The notes below the pieces were generated by a model that was given only the letters and a program-made list of their open reading frames with translations, searched no databases and had not been told where the DNA came from. Made by a program: the position numbers and the translations under genes. From Zantedeschia hybrid cultivar (taxonomy: Eukaryota; Streptophyta; Magnoliopsida; Alismatales; Araceae): a stretch of DNA of 64,000 bases. Shown piece by piece: positions 10,678 to 21,888 of this stretch (position 1 is the stretch's first letter; each line of letters begins with the position of its first letter). The stretch covers positions 20,903,879 through 20,967,878 of the forward strand of contig JARZZO010000003.1 in assembly GCA_030544215.1 (NCBI GenBank). The letters run 5' to 3'.

Positions 10678-10989
10678 CAAACGGATTTGTTGTGCTACCA
10701 CAAGGTCTGTTTGATTTAGAAATTAAATTAGGTCTACGACATGTGATGTCATTAAGATGAATGGACAAATAGTGTAGTTTTGTTGTGCTACCACAAAGAT
10801 TGCACTATGAATTCATATCATCTAAGTAATGATGGATAAACTTAACTGAATCAAATTGATTTGTTGTGCTACCACAAGGTCATTCTGATTCAGGGGTTAA
10901 ATCGATCGGATATTGCAAACGTTGCAACTGTCAAGAGTTGACTACCTAAGGAACTTGATGTGATTTGTTGTGCTACCACAAGGTCACAT
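10678..10989 (+). promoter_or_regulatory. Array of four leader hairpins with conserved tip (copia 1)
   Basis: Four hairpins at 10678-10713, 10769-10808, 10846-10893 and 10958-10989. Each carries the tip TTTGTTGTGCTACCACAA, in which TTGTG pairs with CACAA around CTAC. The lower stems differ but each is self-complementary: CAAAC/GTTTG, ATAGTG/CACTAT, CTGAATCA/TGATTCAG and ATGTGA/TCACAT. The last ends 177 nt before the gag ATG. An RNA role in packaging, dimerisation or translation is inferred; the structure itself is seen. Confidence 0.85.
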
Positions 10990-11165
10990 GCATGTTGCCC
11001 GAAGGATTCTGATCCCCACTAGGAGATCACCGGAATCTCCCGTTCTGTATCTTAGAGGGTCATACAGATCGCCGAAAAATAGTGGGAGCATAAATCTAGA
11101 TTAAAAGTCCTAAATCTGATTTTTAGAACTATCTGCTCATTTTATATATTTCTATGTAGGTCTCT

Positions 11166-11975
11166 ATGTCGTCACCTAACCCCCTCCGTTGCATACTTGA
11201 TGCAAATAAACTCACGGGACCAAATTACATTGACTGGTTACGCAACCTGAAGATTGTCCTCATGTGTGAAAAGCTAGCCTATGTCCTGGATCAACCAGAT
11301 CCAGTGCAACCCGGTGATAATGCTAACGAAGATGAATTAATGATGTATGAAAATTAGAAGGAGGACTCTGTCAAGGTCCAGTGTTATGTGCTCGGTTCAA
11401 TGAATAATGAACTGCAGCGACAACACGATAACATGGAACCTAAGACCATTCTGAATCACCTACAAGAGTTGTTTGGTGAACAATCCAAAACAGAAAGGTA
11501 TGAGATATCTAAGAAATTGTTCAGGACCAGAATGAGCGAGGGCACATCTGTGCAAACTCATGTGCTCAAGATGATAGAGTGGATTGAGAGGCTTGCTGTG
11601 CTGGGCTTTGTTATGAACAATGACCTGAGCATTGACTTAATCCTACAGTCCCTTCCAGATTCATTTTCACAATTTATTATCAACTTCAATATGAACAAAA
11701 TTGAAGTTTCACTGGCTGAGCTGCTCAACATGTTGAAGACAGCAGAAGGCACTATCCAGAAAGATAAGCAAAATGTAATGCTTGCTGGTAAGACCAACAA
11801 GAAAAGAAAAGCTGGACAGACCTTTAAGAAAGGTAAGCCTAAGAAGCTAGTGAAAAGCAAACCGGCGGCACAAAAGGACAAAGCTAAAGTTAATGATAAA
11901 GGTCAGTGTTTACACTGCCATAAAGAAGGTCATTGGAAGAGAAACTGCAAGATTTATCTTGCAGAAAAAGCAAAG
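11166..11975 (+). pseudogene. Copia 1 gag
   Basis: Starts MSSPNPLRCILDANKL, with the W/LRNLK motif typical of copia gag amino ends. A TAG at 11355 (EN*KED, from a Trp codon) interrupts it. The frame goes on through the capsid-like part (MNNELQRQ..., EGTSVQTHVLKMIEWIERL), a Lys-rich stretch and a CCHC zinc knuckle, CLHCHKEGHWKRNC, at 11907-11948. Gag would form the particle and bind element RNA through the knuckle. This is the only copia copy in the window with the full central gag, so it is the reference for the deletions in D and E. Gag and pol share one frame, so the boundary given is approximate. Confidence 0.85.
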
Positions 11976-14900
11976 GAGAAGCTTGGTGAAGCTTCAGGTA
12001 TTCTCATGATCGATCTTAACTTGTCTTATAGAGAATCAACATCCTGGGTATTAGATACTGGATGTGTTTCTCATATCTGCAATAACTTGCAGGTGTTAAC
12101 AAGTAAAAGAAGATTGAACCGCGGAGACATGGATCTGAGACTCGGGAATGGAGCAAAAGTTGTTGCGTTAGCTGTTGGGACAACAAGACTTCAGATGCCG
12201 TTAGGAGACTCTTTGGAACTGATAGATTGTTATTATGTTCCAACCATTATTAGGAATATCATATCTATTTTATGTTTAGATAGACAAGGATATTCTATGA
12301 AGCTAGAGAATAAAGGTTGTTCAATTTATCAAGGAGACAAATTGTTTGCTTCCGGATATTTATTGAATGGATTATATTTACTTGATATTTCATATGATGT
12401 TTGTCTGGTAAATAATTCTCTTGAACGCTTAGATAAGGATGTGAATAAATCGTACCTATGGCATTGTAGACTAGGTCATATAACTGAGAACAGGATCATA
12501 AGGTTGCAAAAGAATGGATATCTTGATCCATTTGATTATGAATCATTTGCAACCTGTGAAGCTTGTCTCATGGAAAAGATGACCAAAGCTCCATTCTCAG
12601 GACATGGAGAAAGAGATAAGGACTTATTGGAACTAATACATAGTGATGTATGTGGTCCAATGTCCACTCATGCTATAGGTGGTTACTCATACTTTGTTTC
12701 ATTTACAGATGATTTCTCAAGATATGGCTACATATATTTAATGAAATATAAGTCAGAAGTCTTTGAGAAATTTAAAGAGTTTAAAAACGAAGTTGAGAAC
12801 CAGACTGGAAAGAGTATTAAAACTCTTCGATCAGATCGAGGGGGTGAATACTTAAGTACAGAATTCACAGAATATCTTAAGGATAATGGTATTTTGTCTC
12901 AGTGGACTCCTCCCTATACACCACAGTTAAATGGTGTATCGGAAAGGAGAAATCGTACTCTATTAGATATGGTACGATCCATGATGAGTTATGCCAAACT
13001 TCCAATCTCTTTATGGGGATATGCATTGTTGACTGCTGCATATCTGTTGAACAAAGTTCCCAGTAAGTCAGTACCTTCCACTCCATATGAGATATGGAAA
13101 GGAAAGAAACCAGACTTTAAGCATGTTAGAGTCTAGGGTTGTCCTGCACATGTCAAAAGACATGATCCAGACAAGCTGGATTCCAGGACAGAGAAATGTA
13201 GATTTGTGGGATATCCAAAAGAGACTTTTGGATATTACTTCTATCAGCCCAGCGATCAAAGGGTGTTTGTCCCAAAAAGAGCTGTCTTCTTAGAGAAAGA
13301 ATAACTTTCAAAAGAAGACAGAGGGAGCAAGATAGAACTGGAAGAAATTCTAGACTCACAAATCAACACTGGTTCATCTACTGAACCATTGACTCAAGAA
13401 CTTGTTCAAGATGATACACAAAAGGTTCGTAGATCAGGCAGAGTGCCTAAGCAGCCTGAAAGATATGTTGGACATATCGATGAAGGCAAACCAAAAGTGC
13501 ACTTAAATGAGGATGATGATCCTCAAACCTACCTTGAAGCCATAAACAGTCATGAATCAGAAAAATGGCAAGAGGCAATGGATTCTGAAATTCAGTCCAT
13601 GTATGTCAACCAAGTTTGGAACTTGGTTGATCTTCCAGAAGGTATGGTACCTATTGGCAGTAAATGGATCTTTAAAAGAAAGATCGGGGCAGATGGACAA
13701 ATTGACACATACAAGGCAAGGCTTGTAGCAAAAGGATATCGTCAAAAGCAAGGTGTTGACTATGACGAAACCTTTTCTCCAGTTGCCATGATTAAGTCAA
13801 TCAGAATACTTCTTGCTATCGCTGCATTCTATGATTATGAAATATGGCAAATGGATGTGAAAACAGCATTCCTTAACGGGAACCTTCAAGAAGTGGTGTA
13901 TATGATACAACCTGAAGGGTTCACTTCCAAAGAGCATTCAAGCAAGGTATGCAAGCTGCAAAGATCCATCTATGGATTAAAACAAGCATCCCGAACTTGG
14001 AACTTAAGATTTGATGAAGCAATCAAATCTTATGACTTCATTAAGAATGAAGATGAACCTTGTGTATACAAAAAGGCTAGTGGGAGCGCAGTTACCTTTT
14101 TTGTACTTTACGTTGATGACATTCTACTCATTGGAAATGATGTAGGAATGTTGTCATCAGTAAAGGCCTGGTTATCCAAAAACTTCTCCATGAAAGATTT
14201 AGGAGAAAGCATCCTATATTATGGGAATAAGGATCTATAGAGATAGGTCTAAAAGGATGCTTGGCTTGTCCCAATCTATGTACATAGATACCATAGTCAA
14301 AAGGTTTGGCATGGAAAATTCCAAGAGAGGCCTCGTTCCTATGAGGCATGAAATTTATCTCTCTAAAGAAATGTCTTCCAAGACACCTGAAGAGAGAGCA
14401 TACATGGATAGAGTTCCTTATGCCTCGGCAATAGGATCCATCATGTATGCAATGTTATGTACTATGCTTGATGTGGCACATCCATTAAGTGTCACTAGTA
14501 GATATCAGGCTGATCCAGGTGAGGAACACTGGAAGGCGGTGAAATGTATCCTTAGATACTTGAGAAGGACTAAGGATCTATTTCTCGTTTATAGAGGAAA
14601 CGACTTGGAACTTTGAGGATTTACTGACTCGAGTTTCCAGTCGGATATGGATGACTGCAAATCCATGTCGGGATTTGTGTTCATGTTAAATGGAGGTGCA
14701 GTAAGTTGGAAGAGTTCCAAACAGGAAACAACTACAGATTCGACGACCGAAGCAGAATACATTGCTGCAGCTGAAGCGGCCAAGGAGGCGGTTTGGATGA
14801 AGAAGTTCATCTCGGTGCTTGGAGTAGTTCCAAGCATTTCAGATCCTGTTCCATTATTGTGTGATAACAATGGGGCAATAGCTCAAGCGACGGAGCCAAG

Positions 14901-15096
14901 ATCACATCAGAAGTCAAAGCACATTCTGAGACGATTTCATCTGATTCGTGAGATCATCGTCCGAGGAGATATAGTAGTTGAGAAAGTCTCATCTGAAGAT
15001 AATGTAGCAGATCCCTTGACTAAGCCATTGTCTCAAAACAATTTAGAACGTCACCTTAAGTCTATGGGACTTAGACACATGAGTGATTGGCTATAG
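11976..15096 (+). pseudogene. Copia 1 pol: protease, integrase, RT, RNase H
   Basis: Order is that of Ty1/copia. Aspartic protease has WVLDTGCVSHIC (DTG at 12054-12062). Integrase has WHCRLGHI and CEACLM (zinc domain), HSDVCGPM, TDDFSRYG and NGVSERRNRTL (DDE region). RT has YVDDILLIGND (14109-14120). RNase H has TTEAEYIAAAEAAKEAVW and ends ...DWL at 15096. Defects are a TAG near 13135 (RV*GCPAHV), a stop near 13302, a frameshift near 14210 inside RT and a TGA at 14614 before GFTDSSFQ. The family is still clear, but this copy cannot make a complete polyprotein. The upstream frame is continuous with gag. Confidence 0.92.
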
Positions 15097-15097
15097 T

Positions 15098-15110
15098 CCA
15101 AGTGGGAGAT
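15098..15110 (+). other. Polypurine tract (copia 1)
   Basis: CCAAGTGGGAGAT sits directly before the 3' LTR start TGTTAG. It is the expected second-strand primer site. The same AAGTGGGAGAT motif is found, on minus, beside the 3' LTRs of B, C and D. Confidence 0.85.
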
Positions 15111-16697
15111 TGTTAGAATTGGGTGGCCTCAAAGCCAATCATTGTACATTCTAGTTCAGATTATTAATAAAGGCAATTATTTCTTCATTTAATAGTTCTC
15201 GCTAACGACTATCGTAATGAAGGTCCATAGACAAATGTATGGGATATTGAATCATGATGAGATCATGATAGTGAGATCAATATCCTCAGTCAATTGTCTT
15301 AAATAGTTCTCGATCATAGGATATTTGAGTTGGACATTAAATATCCGATAAGATCGACATATGTTATGTCTGCTCATGTGATGAGGGTGAATGATCTCAC
15401 ATTCACTCGTGTGGTGACACTAAGACAAACAAGTGGGTGCTCATTAGAGAATGAGTTCACTGAACAGACCCAAATAAGAATTCCTGGATGGTAATTATAC
15501 CTATTAGTCAACCAGGGAATTCAATCGTTGCAGTAGCACAGTTGGTCCTTTGACCTGAGTCACCAATGATACCTTGTTTGTGGACCATTGTATCTTGATT
15601 CTCTGACTCGTGGACTTTAATCATTAAGTCCACCATAATCGGTCTTTCAGATACAGTGGAAAGCTTGCAAAGGTAATTGAGTGAACAACAAGGGATCACT
15701 CACTCTTGGTATAAGACTGGAGAGAGAATGTCCCATGGATGTGTACACAGAAATCCCTGGCCAGGGTCAAATGAAAGAGATGTCTTTCTAGATATTAACT
15801 GTGTACTGGAATCCATCTAGATAATGCGATAGAAGGTTTGACTATAAAACCATACCCTTGCGTTATTGGGACATTGCATGAGTGAAGGATTATATCTGTG
15901 CGGTATCGGCAGACGGAAATGTTCAATTAAAGGGAACAGTATCCCTTATATCTTCTGAGATCATAAGGTAGTGTTTGGTGCTGTTCATGATTAGAAGGCC
16001 AAGTGATTTGATCATCAGATGATAATTCACTTGTTTATTAAATTAATCATTTAACATGTGCTGTTTAAATATTAATTAATAAATATTAAACTCAAGAAAC
16101 AGTTCTAAGTTTAATGGGCCTACAACCGGACTGATATATGGGCCTAGAGGGTCACACACACATAAGAGTTCTCGTCAGACGGTGAGAGATGTTAAATTTC
16201 ATGCTTATCTGGGTTTTTGTGAAAAGCTGCAGGATAAACATGAAGATTTAATGGAGAATTATCCAAGGCCAAACTCTTGGATAATCATGAGGATTAGCTG
16301 TTGTGCTTATCCTTATTTCTATATAAGGAGGGCCAAGGGGGAGGGGTAAAAAGTTTGTTGGACGAATTTTACTCCCCAGATTCTCTCTCTCCTCTCTCTC
16401 TCTCCTTCTCTCTCTCGGAGTGGATCTATCTCTCTCCGCGCATGGTGGATTTGAGATATGGTCGGAGCACTCAAGTCGAGGAGGAAATCGCGTCTGTTGC
16501 GGGAACTCGTGTGGATACCTCTAGAGATCGTGCGCGTGCGCAATTACCGAGTCGGCATCATCTACGGGAGATTCGAAACCCTGCAAAGGTGAAGAACTGT
16601 TCTTCCCGCTTAGATTTTTAATGTCCGTTTTACGACCCCAGCAACCGATACAATGGAATCATTTTTATTTCCGCTGCGTTCTTGGCGATTACTTACA
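15111..16697 (+). repeat. Copia 1 3' LTR
   Basis: Collinear with 7162-8743 and ends ACTTACA before TSD ATCCA. TATA box at 16319-16328, CT-rich tract at about 16381-16425. It differs from the 5' copy by scattered substitutions and a few small indels (for example GTTTTTGTGAAA near 16210). Confidence 0.95.
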
Positions 16698-16702
16698 ATC
16701 CA

Positions 16703-17134
16703 CGCAACTACGACAATAGAATCAAGCTGGTTGACAGTGAGGTACAATACCATCCAGCGATTTAGTCGGATCAGTTCAGTGAACTCATTCTCCAATGAGC
16801 ACCTACAGATTCGCCTTAGTGTCTCCACACAAGTGACTTATGAGATCAGTCACCCTCATCATATGAGCAGGAGTAATATGTACTAGTCTAACTGGATATC
16901 CGATGTACTTCTCGGATATCCTACGACTATGAATGATTAAAAATAGGTGTGTTTAAGTGATCAGTCTCATTAGTATGATCTCATCATAATCTGATCACTA
17001 TAGCACATATTCACGGACTTCATTATGAAACGATAATTAATGCGATTTACACATAATGAAGATAATGCCATTATATTAATAAATTAACGAGATTTACATA
17101 GTTAGATTGGCTTGTAGGCCACCTAAACCTAACA
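16703..17134 (-). repeat. Copia B 3' LTR, right part
   Basis: Resumes the B LTR after the ATCCA duplication (CGCAACTACGACAATAG...) and ends ...CCTAACA. Immediately right is ATCTCCCACTTGG, the polypurine tract of B on minus (17135-17147). A 16698-16702 ATCCA copy lies between copia 1 and this piece. Confidence 0.93.
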
Positions 17135-17148
17135 ATCTCCCACTTGGA

Positions 17149-19470
17149 CTAAAGCCAATCACTTTTATACAATAAGCCTATAGACTCTAGGTGACGCTCA
17201 AACACAATTTGAGCCAACGGCTTTGTCTGTGGATCTGCTACATTGTCGACGGATGGAACTCTTTCCACTACTACATCTCCTCTAGATATGATCTCTCTAA
17301 TTAGATGAAAGCGCCTCAGAATATGCTTCGATTTCTGATGAGACCACGGCTCTTTCGCTTGAGCAATCGCTCCATTGTTGTCGCACAATAGCGAAACTGG
17401 TTCAGAGATATTGGGAACTACGCCAAGGTCGGTGATGAATTTCTTCAACCACACTGCTTCCTTGGCGGCTTCAGCTGCAGCGATGTACTCAGCTTCAGTC
17501 GTCGAATTTGCAGTGGTTACTTGCTTGGAACTCTTCCAGCACACTGCGCCTCCGTTCAATGTAAATACGAATCCAGAATTAGACTTGCTTTCATCTGGAT
17601 CCGATTGTAAACTTGAGTCAGTAAAGCCTCGCAGTTTCAAGTCACCTCCTCCATAGACAAGAAACATATCCTTAGTTCATCTCAAGTACTTAAGGATACA
17701 TTTCACTGCCTTCCAGTGCTCTTCGCCTGGATCAGCCTGAAATCTGCTCGTAACACTTAGAGCAAATGCAACATCAGGCCGTGTACATAGCATGGCATAC
17801 ATGATAGATCCTATGGCAGAGGCATAGGGTAGTCTATCCATTAACGCCCTCTCATTAGGAGTCTTAGGAGACTGCTCCTTTGAGAGACTAATTCCATGTC
17901 TCATCGGTATGAGACCTCTCTTGAAATTTTCCATGACAAACCTTTTGACTATGGTATCTATGTACAAGGATTTGGTCATTCCAAGCATCCTCTTTGATCT
18001 ATCTCTATAGATCCGTATTCCCAATACATATGATGCTTCTCCCAAATCCTTCATGGAGAAGTTTTTCGACAGCCAGATCGTTACTGATGACAACATAGTT
18101 ACATCATTCCTAATGAGTAGTATGTCATCTACGTAAAAAACTAGAAAAGTGGCTGCACTCCCACTGGTCTTCTTGTACACACAAGGCTCATCTTCATTCT
18201 TAATGAAGTCATAAGACTTGACAGCCTCATCAAATCTTATGTTCCAGCTCCGAGAAGCCTGCTTCAGTCCATAAATAGACCTCTGAAGCTTGCACACTTT
18301 ATCTGAAGATTCTTTGGATGTGAAACCTTCTGGTTGTATCATATACACCTCTTCCTCAAGGTTACCATTGAGGAAGGCAGTCTTCACATCCATCTGCCAG
18401 ATTTCATAATCAAAATGTGCAGCAATGGCGAGTAGAACTCTGATCGACCTTATCATGGCAACTGGTGAGAAAGTCTCGTCATAGTCAATTCCTTGCCTTT
18501 GACGATATCCCCTTGCCACCAACCTTGCCTTATAAGTGTCGATCCGTCCATCAGCACCGATCTTTCTCTTAAAGATCTACTTGCAACCGATGGGTACAAT
18601 ACCCTCGGGCAAGTCCTCCAAGTTCCAAACTTGGACTGGATTTCTGAGTTCATGGCTTCTCGCCATTTCGCAGATTCTGGGCCTTCTATGGCTTCCTAGT
18701 AGGTTTTAGGATCATCATCCTCATTATATTTTACTTTAGACTCACCTTCAGCGATATGTCCCATATATCGTTCTGGTAGTCTAGGTAATCTACCAGATCT
18801 ACGAGGCTCATGTGTGTGTACCTGAACAGATTCAGGAACTGATATCTCATATGATGATAATGCAGCTGTTTGGGGATCTGGAACCTCTTCCAATACTATT
18901 TTACTCCCACTATCCTCTTGGAGAAGGTATTCCTCTTCCAGGAAGACAGCTTTCCTGGCGACAAACACCTTTTGTTCACCAGGATAGAAAAAATAGTATC
19001 CAAAGGTTTCCTTTGGATATCCCACAAACCTGCATTTATCAGTTCGTGATTCCAGCTTGTCTGGATCATGCCTCTTTACATGAGCAGGACAACCCCAGAC
19101 TTTAACATGTTTAAATTCTGGTTTCCTGCCTTTCCATATCTCATATAGAGTAGAGGCCACAGATTTGCTGGGTACTCTGTTCAGTAGGTATGTTCCTGAC
19201 TCTAGAGTATACCCCCAGAGGGACACTGGTAATCCCGAAAAGCTCATCATGGATCGCACCATGTCCAACAAGGTGTGATTCCTCCTTTCTGATACACCAT
19301 TCATCTGTGGTGTATATGGAGGGGTTAACTGAGAAAGGATACCATTATCCTTTAAGAATTGTGTGAAATTAGTACTCAAGTATTCTCCTCTTCAATCTGA
19401 TCGAAGAGCTTTAATACTCTTTCCTAACTGCTTCTCTACCTCATTCTTGAACTCCTTGAACTTCTCAAAT
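17149..19470 (-). pseudogene. Copia B pol remnant: integrase C-terminal part, RT, RNase H
   Basis: RNase H and the pol end (TTEAEYIAAAEAAKEAVW ... KSDWL) lie at 17667-17149. RT (QMDVKTAFLNGNLEEEVY, YVDDILLI) is at 18522-17677, and the late integrase and linker (NGVSERRNHTLLDMVRSMMSF ... RRSGRLPRLPERYMGH) at 19379-18696. Stops fall at about 17670 (KYLR*), 18577 (a Trp codon turned TAG) and 18698. A 14-bp deletion relative to D lies near 18645. Near 19470 integrase is joined abruptly to leader sequence, at a short shared AAT, so the polyprotein has no amino end. Sequence is very close to D. Confidence 0.9.
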
Positions 19471-19660
19471 CCTAGTCTAAGCTAACCATCATTACGCGAC
19501 GAGCATAGATTTGCATGCAGCCCTTGTGGATAGCACAACAAAGCTACGTGGTTCTAATACCCCGATCATATAGGCATCTAATGCCATAGCCACAGTTTCT
19601 CCTCCCAATTAAGCAGGCCTTATGAATAGCACAACAAACCTGCCTAAAGTGATTCAAATC
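19471..19660 (-). promoter_or_regulatory. Two remaining leader hairpins of copia B
   Basis: Hairpins at 19513-19540 (tip intact, stem CATGCAGC against GCTACGTG, partly decayed) and 19613-19643 (stem GCAGG/CCTGC, tip changed to CCTTATGAATAGC). They correspond to D hairpins at 35386-35422 and 35484-35514. The other two were lost in the internal deletion. Confidence 0.75.
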
Positions 19661-19772
19661 CTATGACTATAACGATGGTGGACCACGCGGTAAGTTCTTA
19701 ACTACTCACGTTACAGCTTAGTGTTTATCTGAGGGTATTTAGATAACTTTTATCTTGGTCTCTCCTAGGTGA

Positions 19773-19810
19773 TAGTATATAAATATATCGTATATATTTA
19801 CTAAATACTA
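19773..19810. repeat. AT-rich 38-bp near-palindrome in the B leader
   Basis: TAGTATATAAATATAT and its complement meet at a central CG and end AATACTA. The same palindrome is at 35644-35681 (D), 63410-63449 (E) and, diverged, 55634-55669 (C), always on the 5' side of the hairpin array. Confidence 0.75.
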
Positions 19811-21874
19811 TACCTGTTTTGATTCAGAATCAAAAGAAAAACAATGCATCACATACATGTCTAGTGTGGTCATGGATAGCGCAGTGGATTTGACTAGAGC
19901 CAACAGTCAAACGCACACACAATCTAACATAACATTTACATTAGATAAACCTGCAAACACATAGGCAAAGGATCTTCATCTTTTCGCCTTCCTGGTTGCA
20001 GCTATGGATCGTCGTCGCTCCTTCCTCGGTTGCCTCGATCATATTACAATAAATTCTATAATTTATAGGTAAATTGAAGAAGTCCTTATGGCAAGTACAA
20101 GAGTGAGGGAGGTAGAAATACATCAGAGAATGAGAGAGGGAGAGATACGCATATCTCTATTTATTCACAATTAATAAACATCCATCATTCATCCACGATC
20201 CACACAAACACATCATTCATCACATGAACAATTAAATAAGTGCATATCCATGACCAGAGTGTGTTTTAAACATCCCACACATGATTCAGCGCATCACATG
20301 GCTAAAATAAAAGAGTTTTCAAAATATATAATTTTGGCTTTCAAAAAGCATGGGATCCAATCAAAATTGGTGTTTGAATTTCGAAAACACTTATTTTATT
20401 AACTTAACATGCAATTAAATCAAAATTTAAAAGGATTAAACACACATTACATGCGCACACACTCCAAATTAATAATTCCATATTATTCCATGCAAATTAG
20501 AACAATTCTAATAATCTAACACTTAGATTAAATCCCATTAATAATCTAACACTTAGACTATTAATAACTAATCTAACTCATAGACTAGTCCATCAAAGTT
20601 AATTAACAATTAACCACTTAAATTATTAATTAACTCTAATTATTAATTAACTACTAATCTAACTCTTAGATTAGTTAATTTAAAATTAATTATTAACATA
20701 ACACTTAAATTAATAATTAACTTTAATTAATTAATAATTACCAATCTAACAATTAGATTAGTTAATTAATGTTAATTATTGATTTAACCCTTAAATTAAT
20801 AACTAACAATTAATCATTAAAGACTACTAATTCAACACTTAAATTAGTCATCCAAGTTAATTATTAATTTAACAATTAAATTAATAACTAACTTAAATAT
20901 TAATTAACAATTAAATTAATAACTAACTTAAATATTAATTAACAATTAGTTGAAATAATAATTAGTAATCTAACTATTAGACTAATAATTATTAATTACT
21001 AATTTAACCATTAAATTAGTTTTATTAAGATTAATTATTAGTTTAACCATTAAACTAACAATTAACATTAATCAAATTAACAACTAAATGTTAATCAAAA
21101 TTTATTCAAAAATCATTAATAAGCCCAATAAATAAAAATTGAATAATAAATTTAAATTTCAAAACAATTTTGAATTTTAAAATTCAATTCAAATTTTATT
21201 TGAATTTTAAATGGGCTCATTTGGGGTTTTAGGGGGTTTAAATGGGAAATATATAGGAGAAATGGATCCTGTCGGTTCGAGCCAGGGAGGACCGATCGGA
21301 CCAGCTCGGGACCGGCCGGCCCCCTTTCCTTTCTTCCCCACCTGCAACCCTAAACTGCAGCAGGTAGTAGGCGGTGGCTAGGCTCGTTGCAGGCCGCCGC
21401 CGGCCGGCCCCGGCCAGCGATACCCCCGGCGCCGGCGACGTGCCCGGCACCGGCAAGGGCTGCCGGCGGCCTCCGGTTGGGGCATAATCCAAGCCCAAAA
21501 ACCCTTTAAAAAACTGGTTTTTCAGGTTTCAAAAACCGACTTAGGGCTTAATTATGCAGCCCTCCAAGGCCACTCCGGTGCCGATCTTGGTGACCGGTGG
21601 ATAGTGGTGACTATCCTCTATGGATCCGGAGTCTCGGCCGGCCATCCCAACGCTTGGGAAGCTCGTATGAAGTCGCCGAAAAGCCCCGGTTAATCATCTC
21701 ATGAAGAACACCATAACACCCCAAATAAAATCCGAAAAATCACAGAAAAATAATCTAATTATTTGTGTTCATATTATGAACACTATTTCGTCATTTTAAT
21801 CGGATTAAACGTATGGAATAACTCATGAAAAAATTAATTTGGAGATCGAAACGGGACGAGAAACGGTGAAACCT
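19811..21874 (-). other. Copia B untranslated leader with AT-rich and GC-rich blocks
   Basis: No gene. About 20440-21240 is a long run of TTAATTAA/CTAATCTAAC words in a loosely repeated pattern. About 21270-21500 is GC-rich with GCCGGC palindromes. On minus the order from the primer site is GC block, AT block, palindrome, hairpins, as in the other copia copies. The ORF at 21238-21498 is a by-product of GC richness. Confidence 0.7.
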
Positions 21875-21887
21875 AGCTCTGATACCA
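21875..21887 (-). other. Primer-binding site (copia B)
   Basis: AGCTCTGATACCA on + is TGGTATCAGAGCT on minus, one base from the 5' LTR end. It is initiator-Met tRNA type. Confidence 0.9.
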
Positions 21888-21888
21888 C

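Larger units (their letters stand above)
7162..16697 (+). mobile_element. Ty1/copia element 1 (plus), full length but coding-defective
   Basis: Complete structure: 5' LTR 7162-8743, primer site from 8745, long leader to 11165, gag-pol 11166-15096, polypurine tract 15098-15110, 3' LTR 15111-16697. TSDs ATCCA lie at 7157-7161 and 16698-16702. The two LTRs (1582 and 1587 bp) differ at only a small percentage of sites by eye, so insertion is relatively recent. It sits inside B's 3' LTR and is therefore younger than B. gag-pol has several stops and one frameshift, so the copy is not autonomous now. Confidence 0.95.

Noticed and set aside
10678..10989. Possible CRISPR-like array (repeated palindromic 18-20-mers with spacers)
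   Set aside because: Plant retrotransposon context, only four units, spacers are leader sequence and no cas genes are present. The repeats are hairpin tips with element-specific stems.
15100..17135. Possible env-like third ORF after copia pol
   Set aside because: In every copia copy the polypurine tract and LTR follow pol within about 15 bases, leaving no room for an env ORF.
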